A DNA stretch of 64,000 bases from contig JBGALL010000001.1 of the NCBI GenBank assembly GCA_044223895.1, forward strand, positions 1 through 64,000, read 5' to 3'. This document shows, piece by piece, positions 34,505-43,506 of this stretch. The notes under the pieces are model-generated. The model searched no databases. It was not told where the DNA came from and was given only the letters and a program-made list of their open reading frames with translations. The translations under genes were made by a program, and so were the position numbers. This DNA comes from CAKZSU01 sp044223895. Lineage in GTDB: Bacteria > Patescibacteriota > Microgenomatia > UBA10105 > UBA927. Position 1 is the stretch's first letter; the number at the start of each line of letters is the position of its first letter.

Positions 34505-35449
34505 ATGAAACACCGATATCTTATCACTGGAGCCTCAGGTTTTATAGGAGCAAATATAGTACAACGTTTACTGAAAGAAAATACTGAAGTTCATGTACTA
34601 GTTAGACCAAAATCGAACACCTCAAAACTCTCCGCTATTCTTACACAAATTCAGACGCATACAATTTCTGTTGACGACTCTCAGACGTTAGAAAAGGTTC
34701 TTCTCGATATCCATCCAGAATATATCTTTCATCTAGCATCATATGGAAACAATTCTGCCCAAACAGACGTTGCCCAAATGGTACAAAGCAATATTCAATT
34801 TTCAACCAATCTCTTACTCGCTGCCCAAACAATACCCTACAAAGCTTTTGTTCTTACGGGAAGTTCTTCTGAGTATGGATTTAAAACAAAAGCAATGTCA
34901 GAAACAGACATATTAGAACCGGCGAGTTTTTATGCAGCCACCAAAGCCGGGATAACCCATATTGCCCAGGTGTTCAGGAAGTTGTATAACAAACCTATTG
35001 TGGTTGTGAGACCGTTTTCTGTGTACGGTCCGTATGAAGATGCGTCACGACTTGTACCCACAGTTATAAAAAAATGCCTTGCCCAGGAAGATATCATGCT
35101 TACACCAGGAACTGAGAAGAGAGATTTTATTTATGTTGATGATTTCGTAGAGGGATTTTTCCGTGTTGCAAACGCTCCAGAAAAACTTCCTGACGGTCTG
35201 GTTAATATTGGAAGTGGCCATGAATATACTACCAAGGAAATGGTCACGACAATCCATCAGTTGACTCAAAGTAATAGTAAACTCCTCTGGGGAACCTACC
35301 CAAATCGAAAATGGGATACAGAATTTTGGAAAGCTGATATGCGTCGTATGGTAGATTATTATCAGTGGCAACCACATACCAGCCTTTCACAAGGAATTAG
35401 CAAAACAATTCATTGGATGAAAGATCATCATCAACTCTATGACATCTGA
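34505..35449 (+). CDS. NAD-dependent sugar epimerase/dehydratase (extended SDR)
   Basis: 314 residues from the ATG at 34505; a far upstream start would place the N-terminus inside the opposite gene. Motifs are ITGASGFIGANIVQRL (NAD binding), IFHLASYGNN, LTGSSSEYG, YAATKAGIT (Tyr-x3-Lys), VVRPFSVYGPYEDASRLVP and KRDFIYVDDFVEGF. These fit GDP-mannose 4,6-dehydratase/RfbB-like or CDP-abequose/tyvelose-type SDRs; the reaction is not certain. It overlaps the transketolase subunit that follows by 11 nt and so belongs with the NDP-sugar pathway. Confidence 0.85.
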   Translation: MKHRYLITGASGFIGANIVQRLLKENTEVHVLVRPKSNTSKLSAILTQIQTHTISVDDSQTLEKVLLDIHPEYIFHLASYGNNSAQTDVAQMVQSNIQFSTNLLLAAQTIPYKAFVLTGSSSEYGFKTKAMSETDILEPASFYAATKAGITHIAQVFRKLYNKPIVVVRPFSVYGPYEDASRLVPTVIKKCLAQEDIMLTPGTEKRDFIYVDDFVEGFFRVANAPEKLPDGLVNIGSGHEYTTKEMVTTIHQLTQSNSKLLWGTYPNRKWDTEFWKADMRRMVDYYQWQPHTSLSQGISKTIHWMKDHHQLYDI

Positions 35450-36215
35450 TAAAGAAAAAATTTTAGCAAAGAGAATACGAAAATCTATTCTTACACTCTC
35501 CTATAAAGCCCATGTTGGACATATTGGCTCTGCTTTTTCAATAGTCGAAATGCTCATAGCTCTGTATTTCCAGATCATGAAAAAAGGTGACAAATTTATT
35601 TTAAGTAAAGGCCACGCAGCGCCAGCGCTCTACGTAACACTCCACGAACGCGGATTATTGCCTGAAAAAGATTTACTCACCTACTGCCAAAATGGCAGTA
35701 TTATCGAAGAACATCCCAATCACATCGTTCCTGGTGTAGAAGTATCCACAGGATCACTTGGTCATGGATTATCAATTGGAATTGGTATGGCGATAGCAGC
35801 CAAAGTCAAAAAGACTTCGACAAATGTATTTGTGATTACCTCTGATGCTGAATGTGATGAAGGAGAAACGTGGGAAGGAGCGCTAAGCGCGGGTCATCAT
35901 GCACTCAATAACTTATGTGTTCTGCTTGATTACAATAAAGTGCAAGCATTTGGAACAAAAAAAGATGTCTTAAATATCGAACCTCTGGCAGATAAATGGA
36001 GAGCATTTGGCTGGAATGTATATGAGGCCGATGGACACGATGTTTCTGCTATGGTAAGTGTCTGGGAAAAACGTGAGTTGAACAACAAACCAAATATCAT
36101 AATTTGCAATACTGTCCGGGGAAAAGGAGTTGAATTTATGCACCATCTTATTGACTGGCATTATCTCAACCCCACCGAAGAACAATTTAATATAGCTATT
36201 AAAGAGCTTTCATAA
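35439..36215 (+). CDS. Transketolase N-terminal subunit (ThDP-binding)
   Basis: 258 residues. HVGHIGSAFSIVEMLIALYF, LSKGHAAPALYVTL, GSLGHGLSIGIGMA and VITSDAECDEGETWEG...NNLCVLLDYNKVQAFG reproduce the transketolase ThDP/Mg site (the SDAECDEG to DYNK stretch; GD of the usual GDG is SD here). Two-subunit transketolases are split exactly like this, with the Pyr-domain partner as a separate gene 4 nt downstream. It acts on ketose donors to move a two-carbon unit. Lying among epimerases and methyltransferases it may serve branched-sugar or NDP-sugar synthesis, rather than or besides the pentose phosphate pathway. Confidence 0.9.
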   Translation: MTSDKEKILAKRIRKSILTLSYKAHVGHIGSAFSIVEMLIALYFQIMKKGDKFILSKGHAAPALYVTLHERGLLPEKDLLTYCQNGSIIEEHPNHIVPGVEVSTGSLGHGLSIGIGMAIAAKVKKTSTNVFVITSDAECDEGETWEGALSAGHHALNNLCVLLDYNKVQAFGTKKDVLNIEPLADKWRAFGWNVYEADGHDVSAMVSVWEKRELNNKPNIIICNTVRGKGVEFMHHLIDWHYLNPTEEQFNIAIKELS

Positions 36216-36219
36216 CTAT

Positions 36220-37152
36220 ATGCGAAACGCATTTATACAATCATTAACAGCCATAGCAGAAAAAAATAAAAATGTTACCCTTCTCACCGGAGATTTAGGC
36301 TATACCGTATTCGAAGATTTTAAGGAGAAATTTCCCTCTCAATTTTTTAACATGGGTGTGGCGGAAGCAAATATGATCGGAGTTGCCAGTGGTATGGCTA
36401 TGTCTGGGCTCGTCCCTATCGTCTACAGTATCGCAACCTTTGCCTCGATGCGTGGATATGAACAAATTAGAACTGATGTATGTTTACATAATGCCAATGT
36501 AAAAATTATTGGAACAGGGGCAGGACTTTCTTATGGTCATGCAGGTTCTACCCATCATTCTCAAGAAGATATAGGAATCTTACGCGTATTACCGAATATT
36601 ACTATAGTGTGTCCTTCTGATCCGACTCAAACCAGAGTTATTACTGAACATATTATTAATCACAAAGGGCCGGTGTATATGCGACTCGGCAAACGTGGTG
36701 AGCCAGTTATTTATAAATCACTCAAACGATTTAAACTTGGGAAAGGAATTGTCTTACGGGAAGGAAAAGCCATTGCCCTAATCGCTACCGGAAATCAGGT
36801 TCATAATGCGCTGCTTACGGCTGATTTACTAGCCAAAAAAGGTCACCAGATAACCGTTGTTGATATGCATACGATCAAACCTATCGATGAAAAACTCATC
36901 AAACAACTCGTTCAGTCTCATCAGTGTGTTTTTACCCTGGAAGAACATTCCATTATTGGTGGTTTAGGAAGTGCAGTGGCAGAAGTGATTGCCGAAGGAA
37001 ATCGTGCTTCTATTGCTGGGTTTCATCGGATCGGTATTTCTGATACATTCTTTACCAACGTAGGAAGCCACGAATACCTTCGAGAGATCGCAGGGTTAAC
37101 ACCGAAGCAAATAAGCAAAACAATCTACCAACAATACAAAAAATATGCCTGA
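36220..37152 (+). CDS. Transketolase C-terminal subunit
   Basis: 310 residues. TGDLGYTVFEDF, FFNMGVAEANMIGVASGMA (the catalytic glutamate of the Pyr domain is in GVAEAN), GTGAGLSYGHAGSTHHSQEDIGILRVLPN and MRLGKRGEP are characteristic of the small transketolase subunit and of DXPS/PDH E1-beta-like domains. Together with the gene upstream it forms one heteromeric enzyme. Its end overlaps the next GT2 gene by 8 nt. Confidence 0.9.
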   Translation: MRNAFIQSLTAIAEKNKNVTLLTGDLGYTVFEDFKEKFPSQFFNMGVAEANMIGVASGMAMSGLVPIVYSIATFASMRGYEQIRTDVCLHNANVKIIGTGAGLSYGHAGSTHHSQEDIGILRVLPNITIVCPSDPTQTRVITEHIINHKGPVYMRLGKRGEPVIYKSLKRFKLGKGIVLREGKAIALIATGNQVHNALLTADLLAKKGHQITVVDMHTIKPIDEKLIKQLVQSHQCVFTLEEHSIIGGLGSAVAEVIAEGNRASIAGFHRIGISDTFFTNVGSHEYLREIAGLTPKQISKTIYQQYKKYA

Positions 37153-37858
37153 TTTTTCACTCGTTTTACCAGTATTAAATGAAGAAGATATTATTGGACC
37201 GGTTGTCGATTCTATCTCTGCTCAGTTGAAGAAATTACCCATCTCCTATGAGATAGTTTTGGTTGAAAATGAATCAACCGATTCCTCTTTAAAAGTTATT
37301 CAAGGGATGGCCAAAAAAGATAAACATATTGTGGTTACAACGACGAAACGGGGCTACGGAAGTGCACTTATTGCTGGAATAAAAAAAGCCAGTGGAGAGT
37401 ATATTGGATATATGCCATCTGATGGACAGATAGATGTCACTATCCTTCCAGAGATGTGGAAAGAAGTTGAAAAAAAGCAATATGACGCAGTAAAAATATC
37501 TCGAAAGAACCGCGAAAGTAGAGTTCGCTTTGTTCGTTCGAAAATCTTCAATATTTTGACTCGCATTCTCTACCCTATCGATGTCATCGATATCAATGGA
37601 AGCCCTCGGATAGTTGCAAAAAATAAAATGAAACAAATTGATCTCACCTATCCTGATTCTTTTATAGATACGGAGTTCGCAGTAAAAGCTCACTATCTAG
37701 GTTGGAAACAGAAAGAACTCCCGATGAAAAATTTAGATCGTTTGGGTGGAAAATCAACTGTCCAGTTTGCAACAGTCATAGAATTTTTGCGCAACTTACG
37801 AGATTTCAGAAATAATCCTCAATTTATCGCCTGGAAAAAGAAAAACAATATCACTTAA
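37145..37858 (+). CDS. GT2 glycosyltransferase (dolichyl-phosphate mannose synthase-like)
   Basis: 237 residues, soluble. DFSLVLPVLNEEDIIGP, VLVENESTDSSL and GYMPSDGQIDVTILPEMW are the donor-site motifs; the late IDTEFAVKAHYLGWKQKELP is the acceptor-loop block. Similar in layout to the GT2 gene at 26406, suggesting a second polyprenyl-phosphate sugar synthase with a different donor. It starts inside the end of the transketolase gene, and its 3' end overlaps by 8 nt the tail of the convergent fusion gene. Confidence 0.85.
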   Translation: MPDFSLVLPVLNEEDIIGPVVDSISAQLKKLPISYEIVLVENESTDSSLKVIQGMAKKDKHIVVTTTKRGYGSALIAGIKKASGEYIGYMPSDGQIDVTILPEMWKEVEKKQYDAVKISRKNRESRVRFVRSKIFNILTRILYPIDVIDINGSPRIVAKNKMKQIDLTYPDSFIDTEFAVKAHYLGWKQKELPMKNLDRLGGKSTVQFATVIEFLRNLRDFRNNPQFIAWKKKNNIT

Positions 37859-39293
37859 TTCTTCGTTGTATTTTTACTTGCCAAAAGAAGTAAATAAACA
37901 TTTGAAAAAACTCCCAGCCATTTGAAAATCGATTTAATTTCGTGTCACCATATTTTCTTTGAGTGTAACGGACTGGCACTTCTGCGATTTGAAGATTCTT
38001 GGTATACGCGTGTAGTAATAAGAAGTAGTCACCGTATTTATCAAGATGATCATAAGAGGTATGTTCTTTTTCAAACGTTTCAAAATCTTTTTTGAAAAAG
38101 CCTTTGCTCCCACACAATGTATCGGTAAAATGTTGACCAAGCGCCCAGGTAAATAAGATAGCAAAAAATGAATTGGCAATGTGATTAAGAAATCTCATGG
38201 CTCCTTTTTCGGTGGGATATACCAATCTCGTACCATTAATCAGTTCTGCTCTCCCTTCTACTAAGGCTAGATAAAATTTATATAAGTCAGCAGGAGGGAT
38301 AGTAACGTCGGCATCATAGGTCAAAATAATATCCCCAGTGGCTTTTTTAACCCCCAAACGAAGGGCCCCAATCTTCCCATTCTTTTCCTTTTGCTCAATA
38401 AAGGTGATGGTTAAAGGCCCTTTATAACGTTTTTTCTCATATTTTATTTTTTCAGCAGTTCCATCTTTACCTGGAAGATCTACAAAAATAAGTTGGGTAT
38501 CTTTTCCAATGTGTGGTGTAGTTTTGATAATGGTTTCGATATTTCCTGCTTCCTGATGAGTGGGGACAATAATTGAGACAGATTTTTCTGGAGGCTTTTT
38601 TTCGTATAAAAAGGTTGGTCTGGCGACCAGATACTCAATCAATCCTAATCGTGAAACACCAGGAACCACCGACAAAGCGGTATTAATACCTCTTCCAAGT
38701 GATCCCAAATCCAAAGGTGAGTGCAAATAGGTTCCCTTTTTTACTATTTCAAAACCATTCAAGGATAAGAAATGAATGAGGAATTCCTGAGGTAGCCAGT
38801 TTTGGATCCGATCGGGCATTTTTTGATTCAAATATTCCGCAGCGGCAACAATGGGTTGCCAAAAATAATTATAGTTAGTTATGATGATCCTACTACGTTC
38901 ATGAGTTACTTTTTGTAACTGGCGAAAGACTTGCCAAATATCTTCGGTGTACCCCACCAAATTTGACAGAATAATATAGTCAAATGGTCTATCAAATTCT
39001 AAATGATGAGCATCCATTACTTGAAACGATAATTTTGGATATTTCTGTTGGGCCCGTTTAACCATTTCATAGCTAAAATCAATACCAATTCCCTCACTGG
39101 GAGTAACAGCTGCTAGCAAATTTCCGGTTCCGCATCCGATATCTAAAACCCTACTTCCTCTGGGAATTAAATTCTGATGAAGTCGTGTCAACTCTTGATA
39201 ATAGAAGGTGTTTTTTTCAATCCAGTAATCACGCTGGGGAGCGAGTTGATCAAAAAAATTTCGTAATGATTCTTGTGATTGAATAATTGACAT
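37851..39293 (-). CDS. SAM methyltransferase - GT2 glycosyltransferase fusion
   Basis: 480 residues from the ATG at 39293; an ATG twelve bases upstream (39305) is also possible, but it lies in the dispersed repeat. Residues 1 to about 215 form a class I methyltransferase (SRVLDIGCGTGNLL, VMDAHHLEFDRPFDYIILSNLVG). From about 230 a GT2 domain begins with VSIIVPTHQEAGNIET, LIFVDLPGKDGTA and LTYDADVTIPPADLYKFY, ending with KYGDTKLNRFSNGWEFF. The order is the reverse of the fusion at 13241, so the two activities have been joined twice independently. Enzymatic coupling of methylation and transfer is an inference. Confidence 0.83.
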   Translation of the reverse strand: MSIIQSQESLRNFFDQLAPQRDYWIEKNTFYYQELTRLHQNLIPRGSRVLDIGCGTGNLLAAVTPSEGIGIDFSYEMVKRAQQKYPKLSFQVMDAHHLEFDRPFDYIILSNLVGYTEDIWQVFRQLQKVTHERSRIIITNYNYFWQPIVAAAEYLNQKMPDRIQNWLPQEFLIHFLSLNGFEIVKKGTYLHSPLDLGSLGRGINTALSVVPGVSRLGLIEYLVARPTFLYEKKPPEKSVSIIVPTHQEAGNIETIIKTTPHIGKDTQLIFVDLPGKDGTAEKIKYEKKRYKGPLTITFIEQKEKNGKIGALRLGVKKATGDIILTYDADVTIPPADLYKFYLALVEGRAELINGTRLVYPTEKGAMRFLNHIANSFFAILFTWALGQHFTDTLCGSKGFFKKDFETFEKEHTSYDHLDKYGDYFLLLHAYTKNLQIAEVPVRYTQRKYGDTKLNRFSNGWEFFQMFIYFFWQVKIQRRIK

Positions 39294-39300
39294 AATATAT

Positions 39301-39335
39301 GTCATCCTGAGCGATTTCTATAACGCGAAGGATCC
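39301..39335. repeat. Dispersed REP-like repeat (GTCATCCTGAGCG ... GCGAAGGATCC)
   Basis: GTCATCCTGAGCG followed by ACGCGAAGGATCC fills much of the gap between two minus-strand genes and recalls the inverted repeat at 13172 and the element at 49949. Elements of this type are widespread in uncultured bacterial genomes. Confidence 0.6.
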
Positions 39336-39349
39336 ATATTGTGACATGC

Positions 39350-40276
39350 TTAAATTTGTTTTAAATACCATTCTACTGTTCTTTTAAGACCTACCTCCAA
39401 GGGAGTTTTGGCGGTAAAGCCAAACCACTCTTTTGCCCTGGTAGTTTCAAATGAACGACGAGGTTGTCCATCTGGTTTGGAAGGATCCCAGACGATATCT
39501 CCATTAAATCCAATAATCGATTTGAGTAGTACGACAACATCACGAATCGATATCTCTCTACTCGTCCCAATGTTAATCGGTTCACCACCATCGTAGGTTT
39601 TCATTGCAGTAACTAAGGCTTCGGCTGCGTCTTCTCCATACAAAAATTCTCTGGTAGCCACACCTGACCCCCAGACTAAAAATTCTTTATGCTTTTTTTT
39701 CTTGGCTTCAACCATACGCATAATCAACGAGGGAATTACATGACCATAGGTTTCATGGAAATTATCACCTGGTCCATACAAATTTCCTGGAATCATATAT
39801 ATGCAATTGAATTTATATTCCTGACGATAGGCTTGAGCTTGCACCAACAACATTTTTTTGGCTAATCCATAAACACCAGTAGTTTCATCAGGATAACCAT
39901 TCCAAAGATCTTCTTCACGAAATGGGACCGGGCAATATTTGGGATATGAACAAGCTGTACCAACAACCAACATTTTATCTACTCCCGCGATCCTCGCCTC
40001 CTCTATTAATTGAATTCCCATCATGGCATTGTCATAGAACAGCTGTCCAGGATGGGCTTTGTTTAAAGCGATTCCTCCGACATGAGCAGCTAAATGAAAA
40101 ATCACATCAACGTCAGAGACCAAGGTTCGACAGACATCCTTATCACGAAGATCAGCATCTTTAGAACGGGGAATAATAATTTCTTTTACCTGTTCTTTTT
40201 TTAAACGTTTAACTACCCACGATCCTAGAAATCCAGCTCCCCCAGTAACTAATACACGAGAATTTTTTAATGTCAT
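39350..40276 (-). CDS. GDP-L-fucose synthase-like SDR
   Basis: 308 residues from the ATG at 40276 (MTLKNSRVLVTGGAGFLGSWVV); a longer version with 19 extra residues is unlikely. Motifs are DADLRD, FHLAAHVGGI, VVGTACSYPKYCPVPF with the ACSYP core of GDP-fucose synthase, YGLAKKMLLVQAQAY (Tyr-x3-Lys), PGNLYGPGDNFH and KPDGQPRRS. These match GDP-4-keto-6-deoxymannose epimerase/reductase (Fcl/WcaG). Its partner GDP-mannose dehydratase could be the SDR at 34505, but this is not proven. It makes GDP-L-fucose or a related 6-deoxy sugar. Confidence 0.88.
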   Translation of the reverse strand: MTLKNSRVLVTGGAGFLGSWVVKRLKKEQVKEIIIPRSKDADLRDKDVCRTLVSDVDVIFHLAAHVGGIALNKAHPGQLFYDNAMMGIQLIEEARIAGVDKMLVVGTACSYPKYCPVPFREEDLWNGYPDETTGVYGLAKKMLLVQAQAYRQEYKFNCIYMIPGNLYGPGDNFHETYGHVIPSLIMRMVEAKKKKHKEFLVWGSGVATREFLYGEDAAEALVTAMKTYDGGEPINIGTSREISIRDVVVLLKSIIGFNGDIVWDPSKPDGQPRRSFETTRAKEWFGFTAKTPLEVGLKRTVEWYLKQI

Positions 40277-40358
40277 ATAGGAAAACCTCGGTCTTACTCT
40301 ATCACAAAAAGCCTCAAAAATATCAACCGTCAACTTTAGTGAAAGAATAATCTTCTGC

Positions 40359-40364
40359 TATACT
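40359..40364 (+). promoter_or_regulatory. -10 element TATACT for the gene at 40372 (leaderless)
   Basis: TATACT ends 7 nt before the ATG at 40372. GGAG sits in the gap, so a weak Shine-Dalgarno role cannot be ruled out. Confidence 0.5.
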
Positions 40365-40371
40365 TTGGAGT

Positions 40372-41799
40372 ATGTTCAGCTTTATCAAGAAGTATCGCTT
40401 TTATCTTCTATTTATTGGTATCTCTATAGTTCTTTCCTACTTTATAGCTACTCACATTGGCCTGTTTGATTTACCAGACGGGTTTTTCTATTACAATCTC
40501 GGGGCATTCCTTCTCTACGGAAGACAACCAAATATTAATCCCTTTAATATCACCACACCCCAAACTCTTTTTGGGCCGTTTTATAGTATTTTACTTGCCT
40601 TAATAATCCCCAAGCCATTTCCTTGGGCAATGACAGGGATTCCTTTTTTGCAAGTATTTGCTATATGTATTGCGAGTTTATGGGTATTTATCATGGCTAA
40701 ATTACTGATTGGGAAAAAATGGGCACTGTTATCGTTTCCTATCTTTCTGAGTATGCCGTTTATGCTGGTATATGCCACTTCTTTAATGTCAGAAGCGCTA
40801 ACTATTTTTCTGATGTCTACCTATAGCGTATTATTTACTCTCATTTCTAAACAAAAAACCAAGATTCCCCCATCACTCTTGGTGTTTGTTGCCTGTCTTT
40901 TAACCCTAACCAAAAATGCCTATGTATTGATTGTGTTTTTAACAATACCCTTGTGGATCTTTTTCTTGTGGAGAGATCGTTCGAAGATAACCCCGATACG
41001 AGGTGGACTAGAACAGATTCCGGTTCTTTTAGGATTTATTGGGATTATGCTTTGGGTACGTTTTAACAAAACCTATCACGATATTTACTCTCTTACCAAT
41101 TATACGGGGAGACATCTTTACAATAATGTTGTTCATTCAGGACATTTACTGCCAGACAAAAATAGCGATATATACAAAGAATTCTTTCAGAAAGCTGGAG
41201 ATGAACAGGTTTTTTATTTACCCGAATGGGAAGCTGAGCGAATTTTTGTGCCCGATTTTAATGAACACAAGATAACCGAAGCTCAAATAGATAAAAAATT
41301 TATGGCCTTTAGTACCGCAGCCATCAAGAATAATCCTCTTGGTTATGCTACCCACCTGTTAACAGTTATCTGGGGAGATATCACGACTGCTCCCTATCAT
41401 GCGAAATTACTGGCAAGTCTTGGGAAGCCCGATCCGGAATGTACTGATTGTGGAGTTATCCCCTGTCGGACAACCTGGGACCCCAAAATATGTCAACCAC
41501 AATATGATGACCCGTTTATGCAAAATGTATGGGCAGGATTAATCTATCTTAATCGAGCAATGTATCCGTACGGAATGGCAGTACTCGCAGGAATAGCGGC
41601 TATTGGAATTTTCGAAGGATTTCGTAAGCGAAATTGGGAATATCTATTTTTAACAGGAATTTTCTTATTATTTCTCACTGTCCAGGCAGCCGCCCAAAGA
41701 ATAGAGGGTAGGTATATGATCCCCTTATTTCCGCTATTCTCTCTTTGTGTCCTCAAGGGAATTCAAACACTCTCTCTGTGGATCAAAAAAAGAATTTGA
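40372..41799 (+). CDS. Polytopic GT-C-like membrane protein
   Basis: 475 residues with about ten helices. The first loop has GLFDLPDGFFYYNLGAFLLYGRQPNINPFN, with an Asp in the GT-C position. A large extracytoplasmic segment lies between about residues 220 and 360 and holds eight or so charged blocks and four Cys residues (CTDCGVIPC, then KICQP). The final loop and helix carry EGRYMIPLFPLFSL, similar to the RY(F/I)xPLYP motif of GT39 and GT83 enzymes. A glycosyltransferase using a lipid-linked donor is likely. The Cys cluster is unusual and would be compatible with disulfides. Confidence 0.7.
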   Translation: MFSFIKKYRFYLLFIGISIVLSYFIATHIGLFDLPDGFFYYNLGAFLLYGRQPNINPFNITTPQTLFGPFYSILLALIIPKPFPWAMTGIPFLQVFAICIASLWVFIMAKLLIGKKWALLSFPIFLSMPFMLVYATSLMSEALTIFLMSTYSVLFTLISKQKTKIPPSLLVFVACLLTLTKNAYVLIVFLTIPLWIFFLWRDRSKITPIRGGLEQIPVLLGFIGIMLWVRFNKTYHDIYSLTNYTGRHLYNNVVHSGHLLPDKNSDIYKEFFQKAGDEQVFYLPEWEAERIFVPDFNEHKITEAQIDKKFMAFSTAAIKNNPLGYATHLLTVIWGDITTAPYHAKLLASLGKPDPECTDCGVIPCRTTWDPKICQPQYDDPFMQNVWAGLIYLNRAMYPYGMAVLAGIAAIGIFEGFRKRNWEYLFLTGIFLLFLTVQAAAQRIEGRYMIPLFPLFSLCVLKGIQTLSLWIKKRI

Positions 41800-41805
41800 T
41801 ACAAT
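41800..41805 (+). promoter_or_regulatory. -10 element TACAAT for the ATP-grasp gene (leaderless)
   Basis: TACAAT ends 6 nt before the ATG at 41812 and overlaps the last bases of the upstream gene. Confidence 0.5.
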
Positions 41806-41811
41806 GCTCCC

Positions 41812-42861
41812 ATGAAACATATTTTGGTATTAGGTGCAGGGGGAGCTCCTTCAACTAATTTCGTTCGTTCTCTAAAAAAGAAGAAGAGAAAATATCGGCT
41901 TATCGGTACCGATGCAAACCCCTATTACCTAGCCAGATCAGAAACTGACAGAACCTACTTAGTACCAAAGGTAACTGAAGCAGATTTTTTTCCACGATTA
42001 AACGCTATTATTGCCAAAGAAAAGATAGATTATGTTCATATCCAAAATGATAAAGAAGTGGGAGTTATTAGCGAGCAGAGAGAAAAAGTAAACACCAAAC
42101 TTTTTCTTCCTTCCAAAGAGACAATAAGAATTTGTCAGGATAAATATCTGTCATATCAGAAATGGGAACATGCCAAACTTCCTTTACCAAAAACAGTAAA
42201 AATAAATACTCCCAAAGACCTAACTCACGCCTTACAAACCTTTCATGGTGAGACCTGGCTACGATTTACCCAAGGAGCTTCTGGAAATGGTTCATTAAAG
42301 GTAAACGATGAAAAAACAGCTAAATCATGGATAGATTTTCATCAAGGATGGGGAAATTTTACTGCAGCGGAAGTATTAGAACCCAATAGTGTAACCTGGA
42401 TGTCGATTTGGAAAAATGGTGAATTATTGGTTGCCCAAGGGAGAAAGCGTCTCTACTGGGAGATGGCTCATGTTTCCCCATCAGGGATTACCGGAGTAAC
42501 AGGAGGGGCAGTAACAGTGAGTGATCCAATAGTTGATGATATCGCCCAAAAAGCTATCAGAGCTATTGATCCATCACCTCATGGATTATATGGCGTGGAT
42601 CTCACCTATGATAAAAATGGCATCCCCAATCCCACAGAAATAAATATAGGCAGGTTTTTCTATACTCATTTTTTTTTTACGGAACTTGGCTTAAATATGC
42701 CAGCAATATCAGTGGCAGCTGCCTTGAATGAGAAACTCTCACTCCCCAAGCAGCGTATTAATCCACTGGAACCAGGATGGGTATGGATTCGAGGGGTAGA
42801 TTTTAAACCGATTTTGATACGTCAAGAAAAAATTGTTTATGAAAAAAACGATCTTCTTTGA
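41812..42861 (+). CDS. ATP-grasp family protein (carbamoyl-phosphate-synthase-like)
   Basis: 349 residues. The N-terminal preATP-grasp part begins ILVLGAGGAPSTNFVRSLKK, with IGTDANPYYL and VHIQNDKEVGVISEQRE. The ATP-grasp part has LRFTQGASGNGS and, near the C-terminus, GVDLTYDKNGIPNPTEINIGRFF, where Glu and Asn bind Mg-ATP. Such proteins ligate carboxylates to amines or hydroxyls. It overlaps the HAD gene that follows by 23 nt. The neighbours suggest modification of a sugar or lipid-carrier. Substrate unknown. Confidence 0.85.
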   Translation: MKHILVLGAGGAPSTNFVRSLKKKKRKYRLIGTDANPYYLARSETDRTYLVPKVTEADFFPRLNAIIAKEKIDYVHIQNDKEVGVISEQREKVNTKLFLPSKETIRICQDKYLSYQKWEHAKLPLPKTVKINTPKDLTHALQTFHGETWLRFTQGASGNGSLKVNDEKTAKSWIDFHQGWGNFTAAEVLEPNSVTWMSIWKNGELLVAQGRKRLYWEMAHVSPSGITGVTGGAVTVSDPIVDDIAQKAIRAIDPSPHGLYGVDLTYDKNGIPNPTEINIGRFFYTHFFFTELGLNMPAISVAAALNEKLSLPKQRINPLEPGWVWIRGVDFKPILIRQEKIVYEKNDLL

Positions 42862-43480
42862 TTTGGACGGGACAATAATTGATGTTAAGAAACGACATCT
42901 CGCAGTCTTTCAAAAGGTAATCTCTGTTCTAACAATGCCATCGGTTGAGGAAGATGTCTATTGGAACAGTAAACAGATTCATACTCTACCCTGGAAGGAT
43001 ATTTCGCAACAACAACAGAACCGTTTTAATCAACAGTTTAAGCTCTACAGTGAAGAACAATCTCTTTTGGTATTTGATACTCCCATCCCCAATATAATTC
43101 CCTTTTTAACCATAGCGAAACAACAATATAGTCTCGTGTTAGTAACTCAAAGACATAATCCCGACAATTTACGTCAACAACTGGAGGATCTCCAGATAGA
43201 TTCATATTTTAGTGCTGTATTAACTCCCTATCCGGATACGAAACAACTATCTATTCAAAACTATGGATTTCATCCGGAAGATTGTATGGTTGGAGATACA
43301 GAGGAAGATATTCTTACGGCACGAGAATTATCTCTATCCTCTGTCGCAGTAACCTGGGGGTTACGGTCAAAAGAATATCTTCAAAAATTTAATCCTACCT
43401 ACCTAGTCGATACGGTAGAAGAACTACGAAGTGTTACAAATAATAGCGGAAATGGTACCCAGGGATCACTGCCGTCGTAG
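42839..43480 (+). CDS. HAD-superfamily hydrolase
   Basis: 213 residues from the ATG at 42839; a TTG six bases upstream is less likely. Motif I FFDLDGT (D8, D10), motif II LVLVTQR, and motif IV VGDTEEDILTA are present, with a helical cap after motif I typical of subclass I phosphatases. It is probably a phosphatase of a small phosphorylated metabolite, or one partner of the ATP-grasp enzyme encoded by the overlapping gene. The Lys of motif III is likely K143 in PDTKQLSI. Confidence 0.85.
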   Translation: MKKTIFFDLDGTIIDVKKRHLAVFQKVISVLTMPSVEEDVYWNSKQIHTLPWKDISQQQQNRFNQQFKLYSEEQSLLVFDTPIPNIIPFLTIAKQQYSLVLVTQRHNPDNLRQQLEDLQIDSYFSAVLTPYPDTKQLSIQNYGFHPEDCMVGDTEEDILTARELSLSSVAVTWGLRSKEYLQKFNPTYLVDTVEELRSVTNNSGNGTQGSLPS

Positions 43481-43493
43481 GGATGACATGTTG

Positions 43494-43499
43494 TACACT
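43494..43499 (+). promoter_or_regulatory. -10 element TACACT for the gene at 43507 (leaderless)
   Basis: TACACT lies 7 nt before the ATG at 43507, which supports that start over the ATG at 43483. Confidence 0.5.
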
Positions 43500-43506
43500 T
43501 ACTGGT

